NCBI GenBank assembly: GCA_902766955.1
Contig: CACXFM010000141.1
Span: 1-34,051, forward strand
From: an uncultured Lachnospiraceae bacterium
GTDB taxonomy: Bacteria; Bacillota; Clostridia; Lachnospirales; Lachnospiraceae
Reading direction: 5' to 3'
DNA: 34,051 nucleotides
The position numbers and the translations under genes are program-made. Each line of letters opens with the position of its first letter. Positions within the stretch are counted from its first letter, which is position 1. Of this stretch, positions 1 through 6,874 are shown one piece after another. The notes beneath the pieces were generated by a model. That model ran no database searches, had not been told where the DNA came from, and saw nothing but the letters and a program-made list of their open reading frames with translations.

Positions 1-791
1 AGTGCGTACTGCTCTTCCGGATAGTTGATGGTGAGCTTGCCGTCGTGGACTTCCAGCTCGCCTTCCATGCCGCAGAGGCAGCAGATCGCATGTGTGGTGC
101 CGGGCTCGATATAGAAGTTATTCATATGGCAGTGCGGGCACACACCTTCGGGACCCTGCCACTTCGCATTCGGAATATCGTTTGCCGCATTGCCCAGATT
201 GACGCCGATCTGATGGGCTCTGGCCAGTGCTGCGTCGTCCATCAGGATGGTCTTGGACCACTGGAATCTGTCGTTGTCAATGATCTTCCACATGGGGCTC
301 ATGGCCAGAACGCCGTGTCCGAGCTGTACGAGTGTGCCCCAGTCGGATCCGCCGACGCCGATGAAGGAAATGACCTTGTCCTTTAAGAGTCTCGGGTCGA
401 CACCCGGGCCGCCGTGCTCTTTGCTGAGCTTGTCTGCAATGAAGAGGTTGCCGCGGTCCATGGAGGGGCCGAAGCGGTCACAGATCGTGTGGATGATGCC
501 GGGGACGCCCATCTCGAAAATGGGGGACGCCATAATGATGCCGTCCGCGTCCAGCATTTTGTTGAGCAGCCACATGAAATCATCTTTCTGCACGCAGATG
601 CGGCCTTTGCCGCCCATCATGGCCTTGACGCAGGCGATACAGCCGGTACAGGGCTTGATTTCAACCTTGTGGTGCAGGTTGATGAACTCGATTTCGGCGC
701 CGGTTTCCTGCGCGCCCATCAGAGCTTCCTTGCACATGGCGTCATTGGCGCCGTTAAAAGTTCCTGATGAAATGCCGAGAATCTTTGCCAT
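1..791 (-). CDS. Flavodoxin-fold NAD(P)H-dependent FMN reductase-like protein with C-terminal zinc ribbon (partial)
   Basis: The gene reads leftwards from ATG at 791, with the RBS GGAGGT 5 bases upstream, and leaves the window before its stop; 263 residues are visible. The N-terminus (MAKILGISSGTFNGAND) is a flavodoxin-like beta strand and phosphate loop of the WrbA/NADPH-dependent FMN reductase superfamily, expected to bind FMN. Residues 48-66 hold C48-x2-C51-x2-C54-x11-C66, resembling the cysteine motif of iron-sulfur flavoproteins but with a longer last gap, so a cluster is possible but not shown. Near the C-terminus C218-P-H-C221 and C237-C-L-C240 form a zinc-ribbon-like pair, unusual for this family. 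It is the last visible gene of the redox cluster, 58 bases after the NuoF-like gene. A one- or two-electron carrier or flavin reductase for the cluster is inferred; the substrate is unknown. Confidence 0.8.
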   Translation of the reverse strand, partial: MAKILGISSGTFNGANDAMCKEALMGAQETGAEIEFINLHHKVEIKPCTGCIACVKAMMGGKGRICVQKDDFMWLLNKMLDADGIIMASPIFEMGVPGIIHTICDRFGPSMDRGNLFIADKLSKEHGGPGVDPRLLKDKVISFIGVGGSDWGTLVQLGHGVLAMSPMWKIIDNDRFQWSKTILMDDAALARAHQIGVNLGNAANDIPNAKWQGPEGVCPHCHMNNFYIEPGTTHAICCLCGMEGELEVHDGKLTINYPEEQYA

Positions 792-849
792 TTGTTACCT
801 CCTTTTCAATCGCTGTGATTCCATCCTGTTCCGCAGACAGGGAGAGCGT

Positions 850-2139
850 TTAAAATTTTCCTACCTTGGTGAGTTTCTTCGGAACTTTGACCGATCCGTT
901 ATTGACGACAATCGCCTCTTCATCGCAGGCGGAGACGCATTTTCCGCAGCTGGTACACATATCCTGGTCGATCATGTGGATAAACTTGCGTTTTCCTTCG
1001 ATTGCCATCTCGTCACATTCGTCGATACAGTCGCCGCAGGCGGTGCACTTCGCCGGATCAATCACATACGTCTTCTTCGAGAATGCGCTGCACACGCCGG
1101 CTGGACACTTCTTTTTGACGATATGGGTCAGCAGTTCTTCGCGGTTACATTCCACGGAAGACACCGCGCATGCGGCCATGTTCTGCCCGAAGGAACAGAA
1201 TGCCCCGGCCGTAATCAGCGGACCGATGTCCATGACCATATCCAGGTCTTCTTTTTTGCCTTTTCCTTCCGTGATTCCCTTGAAAATCTCTGCCATGTGC
1301 CAGCTGCCCTCGCGGCAGAGGACACATTTCCGGCAGGACAGATCCAGCGCCTGCTTCATGAGCCGGGCCGTCTGATCCGCCATGCAGTCCTTTTCTCCGA
1401 AGGCTCTGACGGAATCAAACATGGATCCGGTGCCGATGGCGCAGCTTTCCGGGTTCCGGGTAAAGGTGCCTGTCACCCCGCCGGCCAGCACGCCTTTGGG
1501 TGCGTCGGCTCCGGCTGCCTTGAGAAGCTCACCGACGGTCGTGCCCGTGGGAACCTCCGCGACGGATGCGCCGTCACCGGTTCTGATGATCACGATCTTT
1601 GTCTCGGTGTACCCCGGTTCAGCCATGGCACAGAGCCTCAGCAGGTCTTCCGCTCCCACGGTGACCGTGGGGAGACCCTTATATCCCTGTGAAGGGAAGG
1701 CCCTGTCCAGGGGACATGATCTGAGTTCGCCTGTTTCAAGTATATGGAAGAGGGCCGAGTCCTCCCGGAGGACGGGAGAACATTCGAGCCGGACGATCTC
1801 CGCGCCTTCCGGAGCCCAGCTGATGTCTTCCGGCGCGGCGACGATGATTTTCTCCGCGCCGATCGCACCGGCCAGCGCTGCCGCTGCGGCTTTCATTCTC
1901 TCTCCTGCTCTCTCCGTGAGTTCGGCGTTGAATCCGGACCCCGGTTCTTCCGAGACCAGGTCGATGATCAGAACGGCTTCTTCCCTGGAAGCGGCGTCTT
2001 CGATCTGCTTTTTAAGATTCTGCCCGTGTCTGTTGAGAAAGTCCGCTTTCTTTGCGGATTCCGGACTCAGGTCCGGTGCGGGGGCGTCTGTCAGCATAAT
2101 CCATGCCGCCAGATCCCTGAGGTCTGCAGTCTTCATCAT
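850..2139 (-). CDS. NuoF-like iron-sulfur protein with degenerate FMN/NADH domain and two C-terminal 4Fe-4S motifs
   Basis: 429 residues from ATG at 2139 (a second ATG follows directly; GGAGG lies 10 bases upstream). From about residue 120 it follows the 51-kDa NADH dehydrogenase/HydB fold: an ED-S-A-L segment, a G-L-P-T-V strand near 155, an SLBB-like domain (about 180-225) and the NuoF 4Fe-4S domain with C269, C272, C275 and C315. The tail adds C365/C368/C371/C375 and C395/C398/C401/C405, two ferredoxin-type 4Fe-4S motifs, as in HydB and HylB. The first 120 residues do not show the glycine-rich FMN/NADH-binding motifs of NuoF, and no thioredoxin-like 2Fe-2S domain precedes them. It therefore looks like an Fe-S relay subunit and not an NADH dehydrogenase (inference). 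It lies 3 bases after the NuoG/GltD-like gene, so the two are almost certainly co-translated. Confidence 0.85.
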   Translation of the reverse strand: MMKTADLRDLAAWIMLTDAPAPDLSPESAKKADFLNRHGQNLKKQIEDAASREEAVLIIDLVSEEPGSGFNAELTERAGERMKAAAAALAGAIGAEKIIVAAPEDISWAPEGAEIVRLECSPVLREDSALFHILETGELRSCPLDRAFPSQGYKGLPTVTVGAEDLLRLCAMAEPGYTETKIVIIRTGDGASVAEVPTGTTVGELLKAAGADAPKGVLAGGVTGTFTRNPESCAIGTGSMFDSVRAFGEKDCMADQTARLMKQALDLSCRKCVLCREGSWHMAEIFKGITEGKGKKEDLDMVMDIGPLITAGAFCSFGQNMAACAVSSVECNREELLTHIVKKKCPAGVCSAFSKKTYVIDPAKCTACGDCIDECDEMAIEGKRKFIHMIDQDMCTSCGKCVSACDEEAIVVNNGSVKVPKKLTKVGKF

Positions 2140-2142
2140 GCC

Positions 2143-4284
2143 TTATACGCCTCCTTCCGTGTAGTCATTCCAGAATTTCTGCGGTTTCAGGTCACATCTC
2201 AGATCGCACTGCAGACATCTGGCCGCCTCGCAGGAGGCCAGGGTATCGTCAAAACCGAGATCCATGGGCCCGCATGTCTGCCAGTCACGAACCCGCTCGG
2301 GAACGGGCACAACCCTGGGAGCGGTTCTCTTAAGTTCGCCGAAGTTTTCGATCACGCCGATGTGCGGGTCACGGACCTGCTCATCCGCCAGGTGTTCCTC
2401 TATGCAGCCGTCGCCGCCCAGATATACATCAATGGCCGAAATGGCCTCTCTCGCAAATGCAATGGCAGAAATCACGGAACGGGTTCCGGTGACAGCGTCT
2501 CCGACTGCCCAGACTCCTTCCACGGATGTCTCGCCGTGATCGCCTTTGGATGCAATATAATTTCCGTGTGTCAGTTCCAGACCGAAAGCCTCGGGATCCA
2601 TGGGGATCGTGGGGCGCTGGCCGACCGCAAAAATCACGGTGTCCGCGGGAAGCACTTCCTCCGTGCCTTCCAGTTTGTCAAATACCATGCGGCCGTTTTC
2701 CTTGCGGAAGTTGCCGACCTTCTGGATCACGACACCGCTGACATGTCCGTTCTCCCCCTGAATCTCGGGGAACGTCCGGGAGTTGTGAAGCACAACGCCC
2801 TCCTCTTCGGCCCAGGCGCGCTCTTCGTCGGTTGCCGTCATGGCGTCGTAGGCTTCCAGACATGCCATGTCGACGGTTTCCGCACCCAGACGGAAAGCTG
2901 CGCCGGCACAGTCGACGGCCACGTTTCCGCCGCCCAGGATGACGACATGTTTCCCGACGGAAGCTTCTCCCGTCTCAAAGCGGCGGAGGAAATCCGTATT
3001 GACCTGAACGCCGTCCAGATCATTTCCGGGGATCGGGAGCCTCACTCCGTCATGCGTGCCGACGGATACGAATACAGCATCAAACCCTTCCTTCAGGAGC
3101 GACGGCGCATTGGCGACTTCCGAGCCGGTTTTGACGGTGATGTCGTTTCCTTCCAGAATATCCGCGATTTCCCTGTCCAGAGTCTCCCTGGGCAGGCGGT
3201 AGGACGGGATGCCGTAGCGGAGCTGTCCGCCCAGTTTTTCGCGCGCTTCGAAGACCGTGACGGAATGTCCCAGCTTCGCGCCGTAATATGCGGCCGTGAG
3301 GCCTGCAGGCCCTCCGCCGATCACGGCAATCTTTTTGCCTGTTGCAGGCTTATGGAAAGCTCTCTTCTTCCACTCTCCGTCGTCATGTTCCGCCGCAAAG
3401 CGCTTCAGATTGCGGATGGAGACCGGTTCATTCAGATAAGCATGCTTGCACTCGGATTCGCAGTCGTGAACGCAGATGTATCCCAGTGAATGCGGGAACG
3501 GAACCTTCTCCCGGACCGTCGCGTTTGCCTGTGCGTAATTTCCCTGCTTAATGAAGCGGATATAGCGCGGCACATCAATATGAGCCGGACATCCGAAGCG
3601 GCAGGGCACATATCCGTCCTCTCTGGTGCGGCCCTCGATTCTGTCCATGATCTCCTTGTGTTCGCGGATGGAACCGGTCGGACAGACTTCCACGCAGGCC
3701 GTGCAGAATCTGCAGTTTGCATGAATAAGGGAATCCCCGTTGACGACGACCCGGAGCCGGCCGTCCACTTTATCAAATTTAATTGCTCCGACGCCTCTCA
3801 GCTCTTCGCAGGCTCTCACGCACCTGCCGCAGAGAATGCAGCGGTACATCTCATGAAGAATAATCGGATTCTCCGTATCCGCTTTCACATTGATCGGATT
3901 GGCCTTCAGCTTTCTTCCCGTGTCCCCGACGTACTGGGAAATGGATGCCAGCTGGCATTTTCCGTACTTCGGACATCCGGTGCACTCCGCCGGGTGTGTT
4001 TTGAACATAAAATCACAGCTCAACTTACGCACGTTTTCCGCTGTCTCGTCATGTGTGTCAATGACCATCCCGTCTTCGCATTTTGTGATGCATGACGTCA
4101 CGAGTCCTTCGACGCCTTCCTGTCTGACGACGCACATGCGGCAGGAACCGGTGGGATGAAGGTTGTCATGGCTGCAGAGGTGCGGAATATAGATTCCGTG
4201 GTCCAGGGCAGCCTGGAGAATCGTCTGCTCCGAATCGGCGGTGATGACCCTGCCGTCGATTGTCAGTGTGACTTTTTCACCCAT
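2143..4284 (-). CDS. NuoG-like/GltD-like fusion: Fe-S NAD(P)H-dependent flavoprotein oxidoreductase
   Basis: 713 residues from ATG at 4284 (AGAGG upstream). Domain order: 2Fe-2S ferredoxin (C37, C48, C51, C65); NuoG-type His-Cys 4Fe-4S motif (H97, C101, C104, C110); two 4Fe-4S motifs (C149/152/155/159 and C191/194/197/201); then a GltD/NfnB-type half. That half has an N-terminal Fe-S region (C228, C232, C270, C274, C278), an FAD loop GGGPAGLTAA near 322, an NAD(P) loop ILGGGNVAVD near 448, a C-terminal GVWAVGDA FAD motif, and a closing CEAARCLQC segment. Known relatives sit in NAD(P)H-dependent formate dehydrogenases, hydrogenases and glutamate synthase small subunits, where they pass electrons between NAD(P)H and Fe-S partners. 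Here it is the obvious pyridine-nucleotide module, since its NuoF-like neighbour lacks that site. NADH or NADPH preference cannot be told. It is cytoplasmic, with no signal peptide. Confidence 0.92.
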   Translation of the reverse strand: MGEKVTLTIDGRVITADSEQTILQAALDHGIYIPHLCSHDNLHPTGSCRMCVVRQEGVEGLVTSCITKCEDGMVIDTHDETAENVRKLSCDFMFKTHPAECTGCPKYGKCQLASISQYVGDTGRKLKANPINVKADTENPIILHEMYRCILCGRCVRACEELRGVGAIKFDKVDGRLRVVVNGDSLIHANCRFCTACVEVCPTGSIREHKEIMDRIEGRTREDGYVPCRFGCPAHIDVPRYIRFIKQGNYAQANATVREKVPFPHSLGYICVHDCESECKHAYLNEPVSIRNLKRFAAEHDDGEWKKRAFHKPATGKKIAVIGGGPAGLTAAYYGAKLGHSVTVFEAREKLGGQLRYGIPSYRLPRETLDREIADILEGNDITVKTGSEVANAPSLLKEGFDAVFVSVGTHDGVRLPIPGNDLDGVQVNTDFLRRFETGEASVGKHVVILGGGNVAVDCAGAAFRLGAETVDMACLEAYDAMTATDEERAWAEEEGVVLHNSRTFPEIQGENGHVSGVVIQKVGNFRKENGRMVFDKLEGTEEVLPADTVIFAVGQRPTIPMDPEAFGLELTHGNYIASKGDHGETSVEGVWAVGDAVTGTRSVISAIAFAREAISAIDVYLGGDGCIEEHLADEQVRDPHIGVIENFGELKRTAPRVVPVPERVRDWQTCGPMDLGFDDTLASCEAARCLQCDLRCDLKPQKFWNDYTEGGV

Positions 4285-4310
4285 CTTTATGCCTCTTATA
4301 TAATATGCTG

Positions 4311-4339
4311 GCGTCTCCCGGATGAAGCCCGGGAGACGC
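4311..4339 (-). promoter_or_regulatory. Strong intercistronic hairpin inside the redox operon
   Basis: A perfect 11-bp stem (4311-4321 with 4329-4339) and 7-base loop fill most of the gap between the FAD oxidoreductase stop and the NuoG/GltD-like start. On the minus strand no T-run follows it (CAGCATATTATATAAG), so a simple intrinsic terminator is unlikely. An RNA stability or processing element that sets the ratio between the first cistron and the rest is more plausible (inference). Confidence 0.65.
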
Positions 4340-4350
4340 TGTGGTTATGA

Positions 4351-5805
4351 TCAGTTTTCGTCTGCGTATTCCGCGGCACCCGAGCCTGCGAAACGGCCCG
4401 TGTTGAGGCAGTAGCCCATCGTGTTGCCCGGCAGAAGGAACATATAGGAGTCCCCGTAGATCGTGCAGGTGTCGGTTCCGGCCGCATACAGTCCCGGAAT
4501 CGGTTCCCAGTCAGCCGTGAGGACCTGGCAGTCTTCGTTGATCTTGATGCCGCCGAGTGTGCCGTATGCGCCGGGACGGAACTTCGCCGCATAGAAGGGC
4601 GCTTTCTCGATCGGCTTCATATATTTGGAGGGCTTATAGAACAGGGTGTCGGACGAGTCGCACATGTCGTTGTACTCGTCGATCGTCTCTTCCAGCTGCT
4701 CCGGATCAATGTCGCACAGTTCGGCGAGTTCTTCGATCGTATCTGCCTTTACCACATCCGGATTGCCGTTTGCGATGGAGTTTTCGATCGCTTCAAGCAG
4801 ATCCGAGACGTCATCCGGATGATGGACGAAGTTGGTTACATCCACGCCCTTCTTCATGTAGTATTTAGCGATCTTGGAATCGATGATGGAGAAGCCGATG
4901 GCATCCTTCTGGAAGGAAATCGCGTTTCCGCAGAAGGTGGTGTTCTGCATCTCTTCTTCGTTGATGAAGCGCTTGCCGAGTTTGTTAACCATGAGGTTGG
5001 GCTGCATGAATACGGCGGGAATGCAGTCCGGGCCGGCATCGGAATTCGGCAGAATATACATCATTTCAACGTTCATCGGCGTGGAACCCGCACCGGCTTC
5101 CTCGGCCATATGGATGCCGTCGCCCTTGAGTCCGGGAATCGCGAAGTTGAACATGTCTCCCTGGAATGTGTAGCCGGTCCGCTCCTTGATCATCTGCGGG
5201 TTATCGCCGCATCCGCCGGTGGCGATGACGACGGCTTTGCAGTTGCACTGGACTTCCTCTCCCGTGCTGTCAACGCCGATGACGCCGCAGACTTTGCCCT
5301 CCTCATCCTTGAGGATTTTCTTGGCGGGAGTTTCCATGAGGAATTCGGCTCCGTTTTCCGCTGCGTAGTCGCGGATGGCTTTATTCATAATGGCGCCGCC
5401 GTTGCGTCCGATGCCGCCGTTGACGGCCACGATGTGCCAGCTGGCATTGGACTTGGGGAAATACTTGTAAGCACCGGCAAATTCGACGCCGCAGGATTCC
5501 TCCAGCCACTTAATGGTGCCGGCAGAATTTTCGAAATACTTCTTGACCATGCGGGCGTCGCTTCTCCAGTGTGTATACTCCATGAACTGCTTAAATGCAG
5601 TTTCAAGATCGATGTCGACCATCATATCCATCTGCTGCTTGGTTCCGATTCCTAAGGGGCCCATGCCCATATTGGCGGCACCGCCGGAAACATTGGCTTT
5701 CTCAAAAACAACTACTTTTGCACCATCCTCTGCAGCCTGTGCGGCAGCAGCAAGTCCGGACGGGCCCGACCCGATGACGACAACGTCAGCTTCAAATGTT
5801 TTCAT
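4351..5805 (-). CDS. FAD_binding_2 family oxidoreductase (fumarate-reductase/3-ketosteroid-dehydrogenase fold), substrate unknown
   Basis: The start is taken at ATG 5805, which gives 484 residues opening MKTFEADVVVIGSGPSGLAA, the FAD-binding Rossmann motif; in-frame codons further upstream have no RBS and no conserved sequence. Other family marks are GGAANMG near 41, VVIATGGCGDNP near 192, GKRFINE at 277-283 and IPGLYAAGT near 436. There is no signal peptide, heme motif or FMN-attachment domain, so it is cytoplasmic and must get electrons from partner proteins. By remembered alignment with flavocytochrome c3 fumarate reductase, H365, R402, H504 and R544 correspond to L252, Q287, Y414 and L457. 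Dicarboxylate binding and the arginine proton donor are therefore absent. Tyrosines at 414, 450 and 454 could act instead, as tyrosines do in 3-ketosteroid dehydrogenases (inference). As first gene of the cluster it is the likely catalytic subunit for reducing an unsaturated organic compound. Confidence 0.88.
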   Translation of the reverse strand: MKTFEADVVVIGSGPSGLAAAAQAAEDGAKVVVFEKANVSGGAANMGMGPLGIGTKQQMDMMVDIDLETAFKQFMEYTHWRSDARMVKKYFENSAGTIKWLEESCGVEFAGAYKYFPKSNASWHIVAVNGGIGRNGGAIMNKAIRDYAAENGAEFLMETPAKKILKDEEGKVCGVIGVDSTGEEVQCNCKAVVIATGGCGDNPQMIKERTGYTFQGDMFNFAIPGLKGDGIHMAEEAGAGSTPMNVEMMYILPNSDAGPDCIPAVFMQPNLMVNKLGKRFINEEEMQNTTFCGNAISFQKDAIGFSIIDSKIAKYYMKKGVDVTNFVHHPDDVSDLLEAIENSIANGNPDVVKADTIEELAELCDIDPEQLEETIDEYNDMCDSSDTLFYKPSKYMKPIEKAPFYAAKFRPGAYGTLGGIKINEDCQVLTADWEPIPGLYAAGTDTCTIYGDSYMFLLPGNTMGYCLNTGRFAGSGAAEYADEN

Positions 5806-6043
5806 TTCCCTTATGACTCCTTTCATTTCTGTAAGTCTATTATGTCCCGCCGCGTTTGAGAGCAGGATGATAATACATGTAAATAAACCAGATGGATCAT
5901 GAGGCAGGGATATAGTAAGTGGCATCTGTCAGCGGATGCCTGCTATATGATTGTGTGATAACACAGACTCTGCCGGTGAAAAGGAAGCGGATAATGTCAA
6001 AATATTTTTGCAGAGATGAGATAGCTTGACATATATATAGAAA
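5806..6043 (-). promoter_or_regulatory. Long 5' leader of the redox operon with several inverted repeats
   Basis: About 230 bases separate the predicted start point (near 6037) from the ATG at 5805. On the minus strand this AT-rich leader contains a hairpin GGCATC-8-GATGCC (5921-5940), a palindrome TGTGT-4-ACACA (5952-5965), and AAAGGAG 11 bases before the ATG. It matches no riboswitch class that I recognise. A regulatory leader is inferred from its length and structure; no other gene is supported between 5806 and 6207. Confidence 0.4.
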
Positions 6044-6072
6044 ATTATATTTGTTTCATGGATGCCAGACAA
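6044..6072 (-). promoter_or_regulatory. Sigma-A-type promoter of the redox operon
   Basis: On the minus strand -35 TTGTCT (6067-6072), a 17-base spacer and a perfect -10 TATAAT (6044-6049). It is the only strong promoter pattern in the gap and lies downstream of the HD-gene terminator, so the cluster is probably its own transcription unit. Confidence 0.65.
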
Positions 6073-6207
6073 TGTGATATAGTTTAATTCAGACGGCGTA
6101 TTTGCCTGTTCTATTGTGCATTTACACAAGGTTGTAGCAGGCATAAAAAAGGGCTGCTTAAACGGCTCTTTACGCGCTTATCTCGCGCCTGCGCGGGCAG
6201 ACAACTG

Positions 6208-6252
6208 AAAAACGCATACAGGAGAACTTGAGGTTCTGCCTGTATGCGTTTC
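6208..6252 (-). terminator. Rho-independent terminator of the HD-hydrolase gene
   Basis: A 13-bp stem (6210-6222 with 6239-6251) is extended by a 5-bp inner stem (6223-6227 with 6233-6237). On the minus strand it is followed by TTTTT. It lies 36 bases past the stop of the HD gene. Confidence 0.85.
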
Positions 6253-6288
6253 TATAGAAAGAATGAAATAAAAAAGATTGTCCGCCGA

Positions 6289-6711
6289 TCACATGGTATT
6301 CGCGAAGGAAGTCTCGAGCATATCCAGCGCTGCATTGTATCTGGCCCGCAGCTTCTCCGGGCAGCCGTCTCTCAGATTGTCGCGCAGATCCGCCAGTTTG
6401 ACCGTGACGGCATCGGGATGCCTGCGGATGCTCTGAATATAATCATAATACGATGTGTCAGGCTTTCTGGTCAGAATCGTGACAATATCGACATATCTGC
6501 GTTCGATACCGGCATTCAGCAGTTCTTCTTCCGTGGTGTCGGTATCCTCAATTACGTCATGCAGAATGCCTGCGATCCGCAGGCCCCCGCTCAGAGAATT
6601 CATAACACGGATGGGATGATGAATATAATCAACTCCCTGCTTGTCGACCTGTCCCGCGTGTTTCTCCTCGGCAATTTTAAGCGCAATCTCAAGCTGCTTT
6701 TCTTCTGTCAA
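6289..6711 (-). CDS. Small HD-domain hydrolase, MESH1/SpoT-hydrolase type
   Basis: 140 residues from TTG at 6711, preceded by AGAGGG about 7 bases upstream; no nearby ATG would keep the conserved N-terminal helix. The HD fingerprint of (p)ppGpp hydrolases is complete: HHP (H31/H32), ILHDVIEDTD (H51, D52 metal ligands; E55, D56 catalytic pair) and VKLADLRDN (D108 metal ligand). There is no synthetase, TGS or ACT domain, so this is a stand-alone small alarmone hydrolase or a related nucleotide phosphohydrolase acting in the cytoplasm. It is monocistronic, between its own weak promoter and the terminator at 6208-6252. The window also holds a synthetase-only protein at 24798-25625, so alarmone making and breaking may be split between single-domain enzymes. 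Its true substrate cannot be told from sequence. Confidence 0.85.
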   Translation of the reverse strand: MTEEKQLEIALKIAEEKHAGQVDKQGVDYIHHPIRVMNSLSGGLRIAGILHDVIEDTDTTEEELLNAGIERRYVDIVTILTRKPDTSYYDYIQSIRRHPDAVTVKLADLRDNLRDGCPEKLRARYNAALDMLETSFANTM

Positions 6712-6784
6712 AGCGGTACCCTCTTTAAGTGGATGTTCATTGCTTCCGAGTCATCTTGATTTCGACTATCCTTCGCTTAAAAAG

Positions 6785-6821
6785 AGTATAACTCACGGAA
6801 TCTTTAGAATCTACGTAGATT
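6785..6821 (-). promoter_or_regulatory. Candidate promoter of the HD-hydrolase gene with an upstream palindrome
   Basis: Minus-strand -10 TATACT (6785-6790) with a poor -35 (TAGATT at 17 bases). The perfect 14-base palindrome AATCTACGTAGATT (6808-6821) covers the -35 position and could be a regulator site. Confidence 0.35.
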
Positions 6822-6874
6822 TCTTGAATAAATTTTGAACAATCAGTCAATTGTCACAAAACTGTCACACTGAC

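Noticed and set aside
247..1692. 481-codon open frame on the plus strand
   Set aside because: It runs antisense to the flavodoxin-like and NuoF-like genes, has no family features or ribosome site, and results from high-GC codon bias.
1744..3489. 581-codon open frame on the plus strand
   Set aside because: Antisense to the NuoG/GltD-like gene, whose cysteine motifs and FAD/NAD loops are unmistakable.
5806..5925. Longer start for the FAD oxidoreductase at 5925
   Set aside because: The extra 40 residues are not family-like and would put residues before the Rossmann strand, which normally begins within a few residues of the start.
5929..6144. 71-codon open frame on the minus strand in the leader of the redox operon
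   Set aside because: No good ribosome site, low-complexity composition, and it overlaps the promoter at 6044-6072.
6712..6730. T-box-like string AGGGTACCGCT upstream of the HD gene
   Set aside because: It lacks the GTG core of the T-box sequence and has no stem I or terminator; it is simply the ribosome site.
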